Below, in pieces: positions 16,304-25,320 of a DNA stretch of 64,000 bases (positions are counted from its first letter, which is position 1; each line of letters starts with the position of its first letter). The stretch comes from UBA1672 sp050633645 (GTDB lineage Bacteria; Pseudomonadota; Alphaproteobacteria; Micavibrionales; Micavibrionaceae). The DNA is taken from positions 682,001-746,000 of the forward strand of contig JBOEGX010000001.1 of the NCBI GenBank assembly GCA_050633645.1. Reading direction: 5' to 3'. Position numbers and translations under genes: made by a program. The notes under the pieces were generated by a model. The model did not search any database, was not told the origin of the DNA, and saw only the letters and a program-made list of their open reading frames with translations.

Positions 16304-17616
16304 CACCTCTCCCGCAGGGCGCGCTCAAATCCCTTATGCAGCGGCTTCATGAGGTAATTTAAAATGGTGCGCTTGCCCGTGATAATTTCAACATCGGCGA
16401 CCATACCCGGGGTTATTGGCAGTGGCTTTTCTGCGCTGCCTAGATGATTTTTTGTGGTTTTAACTTCTACCTCGAATAAGATATTGCCTTCCGCGTCTTT
16501 TGCGCTATTAGCCGCAACGCGTGTAATTTGGCCATTTAACGCGCCATAACGCTGTGGGTCATAGGCGGATATTTTCACCTTTGCGGGATAGCCTACATTT
16601 ATAAAGGCAATTTCATTTGGTTTGACCTTAGCGATGATTTTAAGCTCATCATTCATCGGGACAATTTCAACCAGTTTCATGGCGGGTTCAACAATTCCGC
16701 CAATGGTTTGCAACATGATTTGATTAACAATACCATCGACTGGGGCGCGGATTTCACGGCGATCAACGCGATCCCCCATGGATTTAAGGTTTTCTTTTAG
16801 TCCTGCTATTTCGGTTTCAACCTCATTTAGATCTTCCAGGGCGGATGATCTAAATTTATCATTTTGGGCGTTGCGCTCGTTTTCTGCGCTGGCTAGGGCG
16901 GCTTGAAGACCCTTTTTCTCTTGCACGCGGGCGTTGATTTGCCCACCAATATCGGCAAGCTCGCGCTCTAATCTGATTTGCTCTAGCTTTGGTACGGCAC
17001 GTTTTGCCACCATATCACGGGTAATGGTTAACTCTTTATTGAGCAGACGCTTGCTTTCAGAAAGGCGGTTTATTTCTGCGCCAAGCTCCGCCAGATCAGC
17101 CTTGGCCTTTTTGATGTTTTCATCTTGCATTGCAAAGGCAGATTGAAGCTCTTTTTGTCTTGAGTGATAGAGCGCCTCCTCATTCTGAGCGATTTTCGGC
17201 ATTTTATCTTTGATGTTTTGAGGGACTTTGAACTCATTGCCACTGGCCTCGGCGCTTAAGCGCGCCTTTTTGGCTTCTAATGATGTGAATCGGGCTTCGG
17301 TTCCACGCTCTTCCGATGAGAACTGAACATCGCTTAGGCGCATTAAGATTTGACCTTTTTTAACGATGCTTCCCTTTTGGATGAGCAACTCCTGTAATAT
17401 ACCGCCCTCAAGGCTTTGCACGACTTGAATTTCTTTTGACGGGACGACCTGCCCCTGTCCACGGGTAAGCTCCTCAACTTGTGTTATACCCGCCCACACG
17501 AAAAAAAAAGTGATAAATGCAACAATAGTGAACAACATGAAAATTATCGGCTTTGAAGGTTTAAGGCACGTTGCGGCTTCTAACTCATCCATGTAATTGG
17601 TTTCTTGCAGCGCCAT
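16303..17616 (-). CDS. Type I secretion membrane fusion protein (HlyD/LapC family)
   Basis: A 437-residue periplasmic adaptor with one N-terminal membrane segment (PIIFMLFTIVAFITFFFVWAG), a lipoyl half-motif (VVQSLEGGILQELLIQKGSIVKKGQ), a long coiled-coil hairpin (about residues 140-280) and the second half RAPVDGIVNQIMLQTIGG. Start 17616 follows GGAAGGGG formed by the end of the upstream ABC gene; a longer form would begin inside that gene. It bridges the inner-membrane ABC transporter and the TolC-type channel. Confidence 0.94.
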   Translation of the reverse strand: MALQETNYMDELEAATCLKPSKPIIFMLFTIVAFITFFFVWAGITQVEELTRGQGQVVPSKEIQVVQSLEGGILQELLIQKGSIVKKGQILMRLSDVQFSSEERGTEARFTSLEAKKARLSAEASGNEFKVPQNIKDKMPKIAQNEEALYHSRQKELQSAFAMQDENIKKAKADLAELGAEINRLSESKRLLNKELTITRDMVAKRAVPKLEQIRLERELADIGGQINARVQEKKGLQAALASAENERNAQNDKFRSSALEDLNEVETEIAGLKENLKSMGDRVDRREIRAPVDGIVNQIMLQTIGGIVEPAMKLVEIVPMNDELKIIAKVKPNEIAFINVGYPAKVKISAYDPQRYGALNGQITRVAANSAKDAEGNILFEVEVKTTKNHLGSAEKPLPITPGMVADVEIITGKRTILNYLMKPLHKGFERALRER

Positions 17617-17617
17617 T

Positions 17618-19774
17618 TTATGCCCCTTCCGTCTGAACGTCACCTGATTGCAGGGCGTTAATCACATCATCACGGCGGCCATCCATTACCACTTTGCCGT
17701 TATGCATCAGAATTATTCGATCCACCATAGAGAGCATGGCGTGTTTATGTGTGATCAAGATTAAGGTTTTGTCTTTTGCCTGTTTACGAACGTAATGACA
17801 AAACGCATTTTCCGATTGGACGTCCATGGCGTTTGTTGGCTCATCACAGATGATGATATCAGGGCTTTTTAGCATAGCGCGTGCTAAAGCAATGGCCTGA
17901 CGTTGTCCGCCTGAAAGCGCGTTTCCACCCTCTCCCACCAATGCGTCATAGCCCATGGGGTGGCGGGATACAAAATCATGAACCCCTGCGGCCTTCGCAC
18001 ATTTAAGGATGTCTTCTTCTGTAGCGCTGGGGACACTGATTGTAATATTATCACGCACAGAGCCTTGGAATAGTGTTACATCCTGCGCGATATAGGCCAT
18101 ATTCTTTCTGATATCGGCGGGGTCGATTTGGCGGATATCTGTATCATCAGCCAAAATCACACCGTCTTTCGGCTCATAAAGCTTAAGCATCAGCTTTGCG
18201 ATTGTGCTTTTACCTGATCCGACGCGCCCGATAATTCCGACCTTTTCACCTGGGGTAATGGTGAAAGACACATCACGCAGAACCTCTATATCTTGAATTT
18301 GTGGATAGGCGAAGTTGACGTGTTCGAACTTTATCGCCCCTGAAAGCGCAGGGCGATGGAGGAAGTCACGGCCTTGTGGGCGCTCAACTGGCGCGGCCAT
18401 AATTTCATCAAGCGTTTTTAATGCACTTCCAGCCTGATGGTATCGCGCCATTAAATTCGCGATTTGCCCGATTGGTGCAATGGCGCGACCACCAAGGATA
18501 ACGCATGCAATCAGCCCACCGACTGTCATAATGTTATCCTGCACCAGATACATACCGTTCAGGATGATTATAATTGATGCGCTTTGTTGAAGAAATGTTG
18601 CGAAGTTTACGCCAAAGGCCGAGAGCATTCTTGTTTTTTGTGCGTATACAGCGTCGTCCTCTAAATGGGCGGTATAGCGTTTTCTGAATAGCCCATCGGA
18701 CTGGGATGACTTTATAGTTTCAAGGCCATTAATTGTTTCAAGCAACAAGCCATGCCGCGATTGCGCGGATTTCTGCGCCTTTCGTACCAATTTCTTAAGC
18801 GTTGATTGAATGGCGAATCCCGCAATGATCACAAGAACAATAAGGCCGATCAATATTAAGGCGATATAGCCACCAAGCTGATATACAAAGAATAAGAATA
18901 ACAACGTAAAGGGCAAATCAACCAGCGTCGTTATTGTTGCGGAGGTGAAAAAGTCCCGCACAGAATCAAAATCTTTAAGCATGTTGGCAAATGCGCCACT
19001 TGATGCGGGGCGATCAGACATACGCATATCAAGCACATGGTCATATATTCGCCTTGCCGCAACCACATCGCTTTTACGAGAGGCAAAATCTATCAAATAT
19101 CCACGTATTGACCTGAAGATAAAATCAAAAATGAATGCGATTAATGCGCCAATACCGAGGGCCCAGCCCGTTTCTATCGCGGCGTTTGGAATAACGCGGT
19201 CATAGACATTCATGATGAATAAAGGGGAGACCAGCGCGAAAAGGTTGATAAAGACCGATGCGATAATGACAAGTGCATAAACAGAGCGGCTTTGTTTGAC
19301 AATTCCCCAATACCAATGCGACTTGGAATGCGGTGTTTTATATTGCTCGCGCACGGTGAATTCAGTTTTTGGGTGTACGTATATGGCGTAGCCAGTATAA
19401 TTTTCGATCAATTCAGAAAGAGATATATCGCGCATTGCTGCGGTTTCAGGCACGAATATCTTTGCCACACCATCATCATTTATTCCCATTAAGACACATG
19501 GATGATTGCCATCAAGAATTAACACACAAGGCAGAACGGCTTTTGAGAATTTCGATATATCAGTTTTTTGTACAATTTCAGCTTTTATATTGTTTGTTTT
19601 TGCAGCGTCACAAAAAAGCTTTGCATCCATTCCGCTGGCGTCATAGGCCAGCCCCGCCTTTAATGATCCTGCGGATTTGGCCTTTCCAAAATGCTCACAC
19701 AGGAAGACCAGACACTCTAAAAACGGATCGCCAGGGGCTTTCCCTTTGTTTTCTTTTTTAGATGCCCCAGACAT
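17618..19774 (-). CDS. Type I secretion ABC transporter with C39-like N-terminal domain (LapB/LssB type)
   Basis: A 718-residue half-transporter. Residues about 12-140 are a C39-peptidase-like domain that lacks the usual catalytic Gln...Cys arrangement, so it probably recognises rather than cleaves its substrate, as in LapB/LssB/HlyB proteins. Membrane segments span about 160-440. The ATPase domain has Walker A GRVGSGKST, signature LSGGQRQAIALARA and Walker B IIICDEPTNAMD. It exports RTX-type adhesins or similar large proteins in characterised relatives. No such substrate gene is in this window. It follows the TolC gene by 6 bases. Confidence 0.95.
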   Translation of the reverse strand: MSGASKKENKGKAPGDPFLECLVFLCEHFGKAKSAGSLKAGLAYDASGMDAKLFCDAAKTNNIKAEIVQKTDISKFSKAVLPCVLILDGNHPCVLMGINDDGVAKIFVPETAAMRDISLSELIENYTGYAIYVHPKTEFTVREQYKTPHSKSHWYWGIVKQSRSVYALVIIASVFINLFALVSPLFIMNVYDRVIPNAAIETGWALGIGALIAFIFDFIFRSIRGYLIDFASRKSDVVAARRIYDHVLDMRMSDRPASSGAFANMLKDFDSVRDFFTSATITTLVDLPFTLLFLFFVYQLGGYIALILIGLIVLVIIAGFAIQSTLKKLVRKAQKSAQSRHGLLLETINGLETIKSSQSDGLFRKRYTAHLEDDAVYAQKTRMLSAFGVNFATFLQQSASIIIILNGMYLVQDNIMTVGGLIACVILGGRAIAPIGQIANLMARYHQAGSALKTLDEIMAAPVERPQGRDFLHRPALSGAIKFEHVNFAYPQIQDIEVLRDVSFTITPGEKVGIIGRVGSGKSTIAKLMLKLYEPKDGVILADDTDIRQIDPADIRKNMAYIAQDVTLFQGSVRDNITISVPSATEEDILKCAKAAGVHDFVSRHPMGYDALVGEGGNALSGGQRQAIALARAMLKSPDIIICDEPTNAMDVQSENAFCHYVRKQAKDKTLILITHKHAMLSMVDRIILMHNGKVVMDGRRDDVINALQSGDVQTEGA

Positions 19775-19780
19775 AATTAC

Positions 19781-21121
19781 TTACTTCCCCTGCTCCTTCT
19801 CACTCAATATCTCATCGACGGAGAACAGCGTTGATCGTAATTCGCCCACGGACGCCAATACACCATATTCAGATGAGATAAGGTAATAACCGTTATCGCT
19901 TTCCTCTAGTAATGCATTAAAGGATTGGCTTTCGGCCTTCATCAGTTGCAGTAAATTAATGCGCGCGCCTTCGAATTGGGTTTTATAAGCATCGAGCAGC
20001 TTCTTATTCAAATCAACACGATCCTTGGCAAGTTGATATTTGCGCTTATACGTTCTATAGGCGGCGTAAGATTGATAAATATCGCGCTCTATCTCCCGTT
20101 CCAGCTCTTCTGATTTTGCACGGGCCTCATAATGTTCGAACCTTTTTTGACGCATAGCAGCGAATTGTTTACCGCCCAAAGATATGTCCCAGCTCATACG
20201 CACGAGCGCTCTTGCATCTTTACTCTCACCGCCGATGACGTCTTTTTTGTCAAGCTTGCTATAGGACAACTCTCCCGATACATCAGGATAAAAGCCAGCG
20301 TTTGTGGCCTTCATATCATGGCGGGCGGCTTGCGAATCCATTCTTGCAACTTGTAACAATGGATGGATGGCTTTCGCGTTTTCGATTACCGTTGCGGTAT
20401 CTTCATTGATGTATGATTGCAGTGATGTAGGCATGACCATTTCAGATGGAGGCAATGACCCCACAGCCTCCGCGAATGCGGCGCGGGCGGACATGATTTG
20501 CCCTTCGTAATCGGCGCGCAAAGATTCCATGACCATTGAAACATCTCGAGCCTGTTGACGATCCGCCTCATCCGATACACCCTCAATGACCATATCAGTT
20601 ATACGTGCTTCGTAATCCTTTATATTTTCAGTATGCTTATCCAGCAACGTGAGCGCCGCACGAAGCCTTAAAATCTCAATATAGCTTTCGGCGGTGCGCA
20701 GGGTTATTTGTTCCTCCACATCGAGAAGAGAGTAATCACGCGATTTTATACGTGCCTGCGCGGCGCGGACACGATGCGTTGTTTCCAAGCCGTCAAACAT
20801 CATTTGGCGCAACGCGATATTCGCCTCACCATATCCAGAATAGGCAGCGCCACGGGTGGAGATCAGCCCCCTACTTGTTGAGTTATCCTGATATGTACGC
20901 CCGCCGGCTGCATCGACTGACAATTCGGGGAAGTAATTTGCTTTTTCAACGGATTTTGATTGCTCCGCCGCATTAAGGGATGCTTGCGCCCCATCAATCG
21001 AAGGATGATGTTTTAGTGCAAAAACCACAGATTCGCTCAAGCTTTCAGCTTGTGCGGATACGAACCCGCACAGAATAAATGCCGAAGCACAAAATAAAAT
21101 AAAGCGCGGTTTTCCACACAT
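19781..21121 (-). CDS. TolC-family outer membrane channel
   Basis: A 446-residue outer membrane efflux protein with a signal peptide (RFILFCASAFILCGFVSAQAES) and the two internally repeated helical hairpins of TolC proteins, as in ALKHHPSIDGAQASLNAAEQ and YKRKYQLAKDRVDLNKKLLDAYKTQFEGARINLLQLMKAE. The ATG at 21121 is preferred to a TTG three codons earlier. First gene of the TolC-ABC-HlyD-cyclase unit, giving a complete type I secretion path. Confidence 0.93.
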   Translation of the reverse strand: MCGKPRFILFCASAFILCGFVSAQAESLSESVVFALKHHPSIDGAQASLNAAEQSKSVEKANYFPELSVDAAGGRTYQDNSTSRGLISTRGAAYSGYGEANIALRQMMFDGLETTHRVRAAQARIKSRDYSLLDVEEQITLRTAESYIEILRLRAALTLLDKHTENIKDYEARITDMVIEGVSDEADRQQARDVSMVMESLRADYEGQIMSARAAFAEAVGSLPPSEMVMPTSLQSYINEDTATVIENAKAIHPLLQVARMDSQAARHDMKATNAGFYPDVSGELSYSKLDKKDVIGGESKDARALVRMSWDISLGGKQFAAMRQKRFEHYEARAKSEELEREIERDIYQSYAAYRTYKRKYQLAKDRVDLNKKLLDAYKTQFEGARINLLQLMKAESQSFNALLEESDNGYYLISSEYGVLASVGELRSTLFSVDEILSEKEQGK

Positions 21122-21353
21122 AAAAAACAACGTCCAAATACCAAATTAAGTAAAAAGGATATGCGAATCATACCCAAAGAACCCCCATCATAGTTAAAAA
21201 ACAGAATTTATTCAAGGTGTTATATAGCTAGACACCAATATAACATTAATCACCTTTTCCGCTCTCTTTTTGATAAGTAACACTTCACAAGAGAAGTGAA
21301 ATAATGCATTCTGTATGACGTGATTATTTTGAACTTACAGGGGCTTACATATC

Positions 21354-22643
21354 GTGGGAATTAAAATTGCCATTCCTAAAGAGAGTGCTCATCATGAGAG
21401 GCGTGTTGCGGCATCTCCTGACACAGTGAAGAAACTCACTCAACTTGGGTGTGAGGTTACGATTCAATCGCAGGCGGGTGAGTATGCATCTTTTACCGAT
21501 AATGCATTTCAAGATGCCGGCGCGAAAGTCGTGAAAAGCTTTGCCGATACAGTTAAGGGTGCGAATATCATTCTTAAAGTTCAGGCGCCAAGCAAGGCCG
21601 AAATTAAAGATATCCCTGCAGGTTCTTTACTTATTGGGATGCTTGCGCCTTACACCGATGAGAGCTTGCTTAAAGAACTCATTAAAACCAAAATCGATTC
21701 ATTTTCTATGGAATTTGTTCCGCGTATTAGCCGCGCACAAAGCATGGATGTGCTTTCCTCTCAATCAAATCTCTCGGGATATAAATCTGTTTTGGATGCA
21801 GCGGAGCATTACGCCCATGCTTTTCCGATGATGATGACGGCGGCGGGAACTATACCACCGGCCAAGGTTTTTGTTATGGGCGCGGGCGTTGCAGGACTGC
21901 AGGCTATTGCCACCGCGCGTCGATTGGGCGCGGTTGTTTCAGCAACGGATGTCCGTGCAGCGGCGAAAGAACAGGTTCAATCTCTCGGTGCCAGTTTTAT
22001 CGCTGTTGAAGATGATGAATTTAAAGAGGCCGAAACAGCAGGCGGATATGCAAAAGAAATGTCGGCCAGCTATAAGAAAAAGCAAGCCGAATTGGTTGCG
22101 AGCCATATCAGAAAACAAGATATTGTTATTACAACGGCGCTTATCCCTGGTCGCCCTGCGCCAAAACTTGTTTCATCGGATATGGTTCAGTCAATGAAGC
22201 ACGGCTCTGTCATTGTTGATCTGGCGGTTGAGACGGGCGGAAATTGTGACCTGTCCAAGGCTGGCGAAGTGATTGAGGAAAACGGCGTTAAGATTATCGG
22301 GCATATTAATGTGCCGAGCCGCTTGGCGGCGGATGCTTCGGCGCTTTACGCAAAAAATCTGTTTAATTTTCTCACCCTTATTATTGATAAGGAAACCAAA
22401 GAACGTGCGATTGACTGGGATGATGACATCATTAAAGGGATTTGTATGACGCATAACGGGAAAATCGTTCATCCAAATTTTGTACCTGCGGTGAAGACAC
22501 CAGCCAAAACAGCCGTAAAAAAGAGCACCGTTAAAAAAGTGACACAAAAAGAAAAAGCTACACCTGCGAAAAAGGCGAATACTGCGACGAAGAAGAAAAC
22601 CGCTTCACCTGCAAAGAAAAAGACAACGAAAAAAGATAGTTAG
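21354..22643 (+). CDS. pntAA: NAD(P) transhydrogenase subunit alpha 1 with lysine-rich C-terminal tail
   Basis: The NAD(H)-binding dI subunit of the proton-translocating transhydrogenase, which transfers hydride between NADH and NADP. It begins with GTG at 21354 (MGIKIAIPKESAHHERRVA). The Rossmann motif is VFVMGAGVAGLQAIATARRLGA (about 172-193), and the RQD-loop region lies near SRAQSMDVLSSQSNLSGYKS. Normal family members end near residue 375-385; here residues 381-429 form an extra tail, with 18 Lys in 49 residues plus Ala, Thr, Pro and Ser, like AlgP or histone H1 tails. The tail is in frame with no stop. Its role is unknown. Confidence 0.95.
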   Translation: MGIKIAIPKESAHHERRVAASPDTVKKLTQLGCEVTIQSQAGEYASFTDNAFQDAGAKVVKSFADTVKGANIILKVQAPSKAEIKDIPAGSLLIGMLAPYTDESLLKELIKTKIDSFSMEFVPRISRAQSMDVLSSQSNLSGYKSVLDAAEHYAHAFPMMMTAAGTIPPAKVFVMGAGVAGLQAIATARRLGAVVSATDVRAAAKEQVQSLGASFIAVEDDEFKEAETAGGYAKEMSASYKKKQAELVASHIRKQDIVITTALIPGRPAPKLVSSDMVQSMKHGSVIVDLAVETGGNCDLSKAGEVIEENGVKIIGHINVPSRLAADASALYAKNLFNFLTLIIDKETKERAIDWDDDIIKGICMTHNGKIVHPNFVPAVKTPAKTAVKKSTVKKVTQKEKATPAKKANTATKKKTASPAKKKTTKKDS

Positions 22644-22654
22644 AGGTATATGTC

Positions 22655-23071
22655 ATGGCCAACCAAGAAAAAACCGTTGCAGATAGCGCGATAGACATAC
22701 AAAATCGCTTAAATGAATTGGCTGCGAATGCGACAAAACTCGCGAATGAAGCTGGATCAGTTATTACTGATAGTGGTATGCATACAGAGCCGTTTCTGAT
22801 TACTGGCCTCACTGTTTTTATATTGGCTTGTTTTGTTGGTTATCATGTTGTTTGGCGTGTTACGCCTGCCCTGCATTCTCCGCTTATGGGGATAACAAAT
22901 GCGATTTCATCGGTTGTGATTGTTGGTGCGATTATGGCGACAGGCGCGGCATCTGCTTCCACATTCTCAAACTTCCTTGGGTTTTTGGCTGTGGTTTTTG
23001 CATCCGTCAATATTTTCGGTGGTTTTATTATTACCAAACGCATGCTGCATATGTTTAAGAAAAAAGGATAA
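22655..23071 (+). CDS. pntAB: NAD(P) transhydrogenase subunit alpha 2
   Basis: A 138-residue membrane subunit corresponding to the dII part of the alpha chain. Four hydrophobic segments follow a ~45-residue soluble N terminus (IDIQNRLNELAANATKLANEAG, helical and acidic). VVWRVTPALHSPLMGITNAISSVV is the conserved core. The soluble N terminus is longer than in compact homologues and acidic, which could pair with the basic tail of PntAA made just upstream; that is speculation. Confidence 0.93.
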   Translation: MANQEKTVADSAIDIQNRLNELAANATKLANEAGSVITDSGMHTEPFLITGLTVFILACFVGYHVVWRVTPALHSPLMGITNAISSVVIVGAIMATGAASASTFSNFLGFLAVVFASVNIFGGFIITKRMLHMFKKKG

Positions 23072-23078
23072 TATTATA

Positions 23079-23777
23079 ATGAGTAACTTACGCGTATTTC
23101 TGATTGTTTTTTCAATGCTTTTTATGTTTCCAGAACAAAGCATGGCAAAGGATAGTGTTTATGGATTGAATTATGATGCTTCAATATATCGTAATGGGCA
23201 ACTTATCCCATTGAATAAAGGTGATAATCTATTCATAAAATTACGCATTGCAGATTTAGTGAATAGCAATAAGGCAAGCACGTCAGAGCCTTGGTTTAAA
23301 TATGAAATTGAAAAGCATGGTGACACCCTTCAAAACAGATGGAATCGTGTCAAGTCAGGCTCATATCTTTCTTTAAACTATATTGATGGAAAAACTCTTC
23401 CCAATTCGCATTTGAAAAAATTCTTTCATGCTGCAGAAGTTATTGTAGAAATTCACGAAAACCCGAAAGATGGTTTTTTCGGTGATGTTTTGGCCATAGA
23501 TGCGGCGGATGGCGAAATAAAAGCCTATCAGGTGGACAATAAAAAATTTGTTAGCTTATATTGCTTTGATAGAACATTGCCTTACCTGCCAGAGCACTAT
23601 CAAGAACTTTCAATGAAGTATGAAACCAACGAATACCACGATTCAGGAATTAGTTGCAACCTAGATGAAGATGCCTTTTTAAAGGCCAAGGAAGATAAAA
23701 AGAAAAAGAAGGCCGCAAAGTGGAATAAAATCCGTAAAGAAAAGTTTGGAATTAATACGCCTCCACCTGCTGAGTGA
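23079..23777 (+). CDS. Secreted orphan protein inside the pnt operon
   Basis: A 232-residue protein with a clear signal peptide (FLIVFSMLFMFPEQSMA|KDSV). The mature part has YGLNYDASIYRNGQLIPLNKGDNLFIKLRIADL, two cysteines (in LYCFD and ISCNLD) that could form a disulfide, and a highly basic C terminus (AKEDKKKKKAAKWNKIRKEK). I do not recognise the family; KSGSYLSLNY has a faint likeness to the GDYxxLxY pattern, not enough for a call. Start 23079 lies 8 bases after the pntAB stop. It separates pntAB from pntB, which are normally adjacent. Confidence 0.75.
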   Translation: MSNLRVFLIVFSMLFMFPEQSMAKDSVYGLNYDASIYRNGQLIPLNKGDNLFIKLRIADLVNSNKASTSEPWFKYEIEKHGDTLQNRWNRVKSGSYLSLNYIDGKTLPNSHLKKFFHAAEVIVEIHENPKDGFFGDVLAIDAADGEIKAYQVDNKKFVSLYCFDRTLPYLPEHYQELSMKYETNEYHDSGISCNLDEDAFLKAKEDKKKKKAAKWNKIRKEKFGINTPPPAE

Positions 23778-23840
23778 TAGCCCCCCTTTGAACACTGTGT
23801 ATTATTACAACGTCATTAAAAGAAGAAAAGAATATAAGAA

Positions 23841-25232
23841 ATGGAAACATTTTCATCTTTAGCATATTTAGTAGCATCGGTTTTGTTCATCCTTGCCTTA
23901 CGCGGATTATCACATCCTGAGACGGCGCAACGCGGTTTAACCTATGGCATGGTTGGTATGGGGCTGGCCATTTTTGTTACCTTGTTTGCACCCCATGTTA
24001 CGGGGTGGACCTGGATTATCCTTGGGGTGGCGATTGGTGGCTCTATCGGGACGTATATTGCCAAAACCATTGAAATGACATCCCTGCCCCAACTTATGGC
24101 GGCATTTCACTCTCTCGTTGGCTTGGCGGCGGTTTGCGTTGCTGGTGCGGCGTTCTATAATCCCGAAGCATTTAATATAGGCACTTATGGCGATATTAAA
24201 ACAGCAAGCTTGATTGAAATGTCAATTGGTTTGGCGATTGGTGCGGTTACATTTACGGGCTCTATCATTGCGTGGGGCAAGCTTCATGGGAAAATATCGG
24301 GCAAGCCGATTACCTTTTCGGGGCAGCATAAATTAAACGCTATGCTTGGCGTTGCGCTTTTATTGATGATCATTTTGCTTTGCGCGACTGGAAACGCCTT
24401 TTGGTTTTGGATGATCGCTTTGATCGCATTTGGTCTTGGTGTGTTGATGATTATACCGATTGGCGGCGCGGATATGCCCGTGATTGTTTCAATGCTTAAT
24501 TCCTATTCTGGTTGGGCGGCGGCTGGTATTGGTTTTACTCTTCATAACAATTTGCTGATTATAACTGGTGCGTTGGTTGGGGCAAGTGGTGCAATCCTGT
24601 CTTATATCATGTGTAAAGGGATGAACAGATCCTTTGTTAGTGTTATTCTTGGTGGATTTGGCGGTGATGATGCATCGGCGGCGGGCGACGCAGATGTGGG
24701 TGATCGCAATGCTAAAATCGGTGCGGCAGACGACGCGGCCTATATCATGAAAAACGCATCAAAAGTCATTATCGTGCCTGGATACGGAATGGCGGTGGCA
24801 CAGGCACAGCACGCGCTTCGTGAGATGACTGATATCTTGAAAAAAGAAGGGGTTGAGGTTAAATACGCGATCCACCCCGTGGCGGGACGCATGCCTGGAC
24901 ACATGAATGTTCTTCTGGCTGAGGCGAATGTCCCATATGATGAAGTGTTTGAAATGGAAGATATTAACCGTGATTTCGCACAAGCCGATGTGGCCTATGT
25001 TATTGGTGCGAATGACATTACCAATCCTGCGGCGAAGAATGACAGCACATCCCCCATATACGGCATGCCTGTTCTTGATGTTGAAAAAGCCAAGACTGTT
25101 TTATTCGTAAAGCGTTCAATGGGTTCAGGTTATGCAGGCATTGAAAACCCCCTCTTCTTCGAAGACAACACCATGATGTTGCTTGGTGATGCAAAAAAAA
25201 TGACCGAAGACATTATTAAGGCGATGGAATAG
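23841..25232 (+). CDS. pntB: NAD(P) transhydrogenase subunit beta
   Basis: A 463-residue subunit with about nine membrane segments followed by the NADP(H)-binding dIII domain. VIIVPGYGMAVAQAQHALREM marks the dIII start, and GRMPGHMNVLLAEANVPYDEV plus GANDITNPAAKNDSTSPIYGMP are diagnostic. With PntAA and PntAB it forms the inner-membrane pump that uses the proton gradient to make NADPH. Length is normal. Confidence 0.96.
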   Translation: METFSSLAYLVASVLFILALRGLSHPETAQRGLTYGMVGMGLAIFVTLFAPHVTGWTWIILGVAIGGSIGTYIAKTIEMTSLPQLMAAFHSLVGLAAVCVAGAAFYNPEAFNIGTYGDIKTASLIEMSIGLAIGAVTFTGSIIAWGKLHGKISGKPITFSGQHKLNAMLGVALLLMIILLCATGNAFWFWMIALIAFGLGVLMIIPIGGADMPVIVSMLNSYSGWAAAGIGFTLHNNLLIITGALVGASGAILSYIMCKGMNRSFVSVILGGFGGDDASAAGDADVGDRNAKIGAADDAAYIMKNASKVIIVPGYGMAVAQAQHALREMTDILKKEGVEVKYAIHPVAGRMPGHMNVLLAEANVPYDEVFEMEDINRDFAQADVAYVIGANDITNPAAKNDSTSPIYGMPVLDVEKAKTVLFVKRSMGSGYAGIENPLFFEDNTMMLLGDAKKMTEDIIKAME

Positions 25233-25320
25233 TTCATATAATATTGACTATGTTTTAAGGTTTTTGCGCCATAGTGTGACTTTGGTGTAAAATGAAATAC
25301 CTTTTTTTGAACAGGCTTTA

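Noticed and set aside
17618..19774. The ABC transporter as a bacteriocin exporter with active C39 peptidase
   Set aside because: The N-terminal domain lacks the expected Gln and catalytic Cys spacing, and no double-glycine leader peptide gene was seen nearby.
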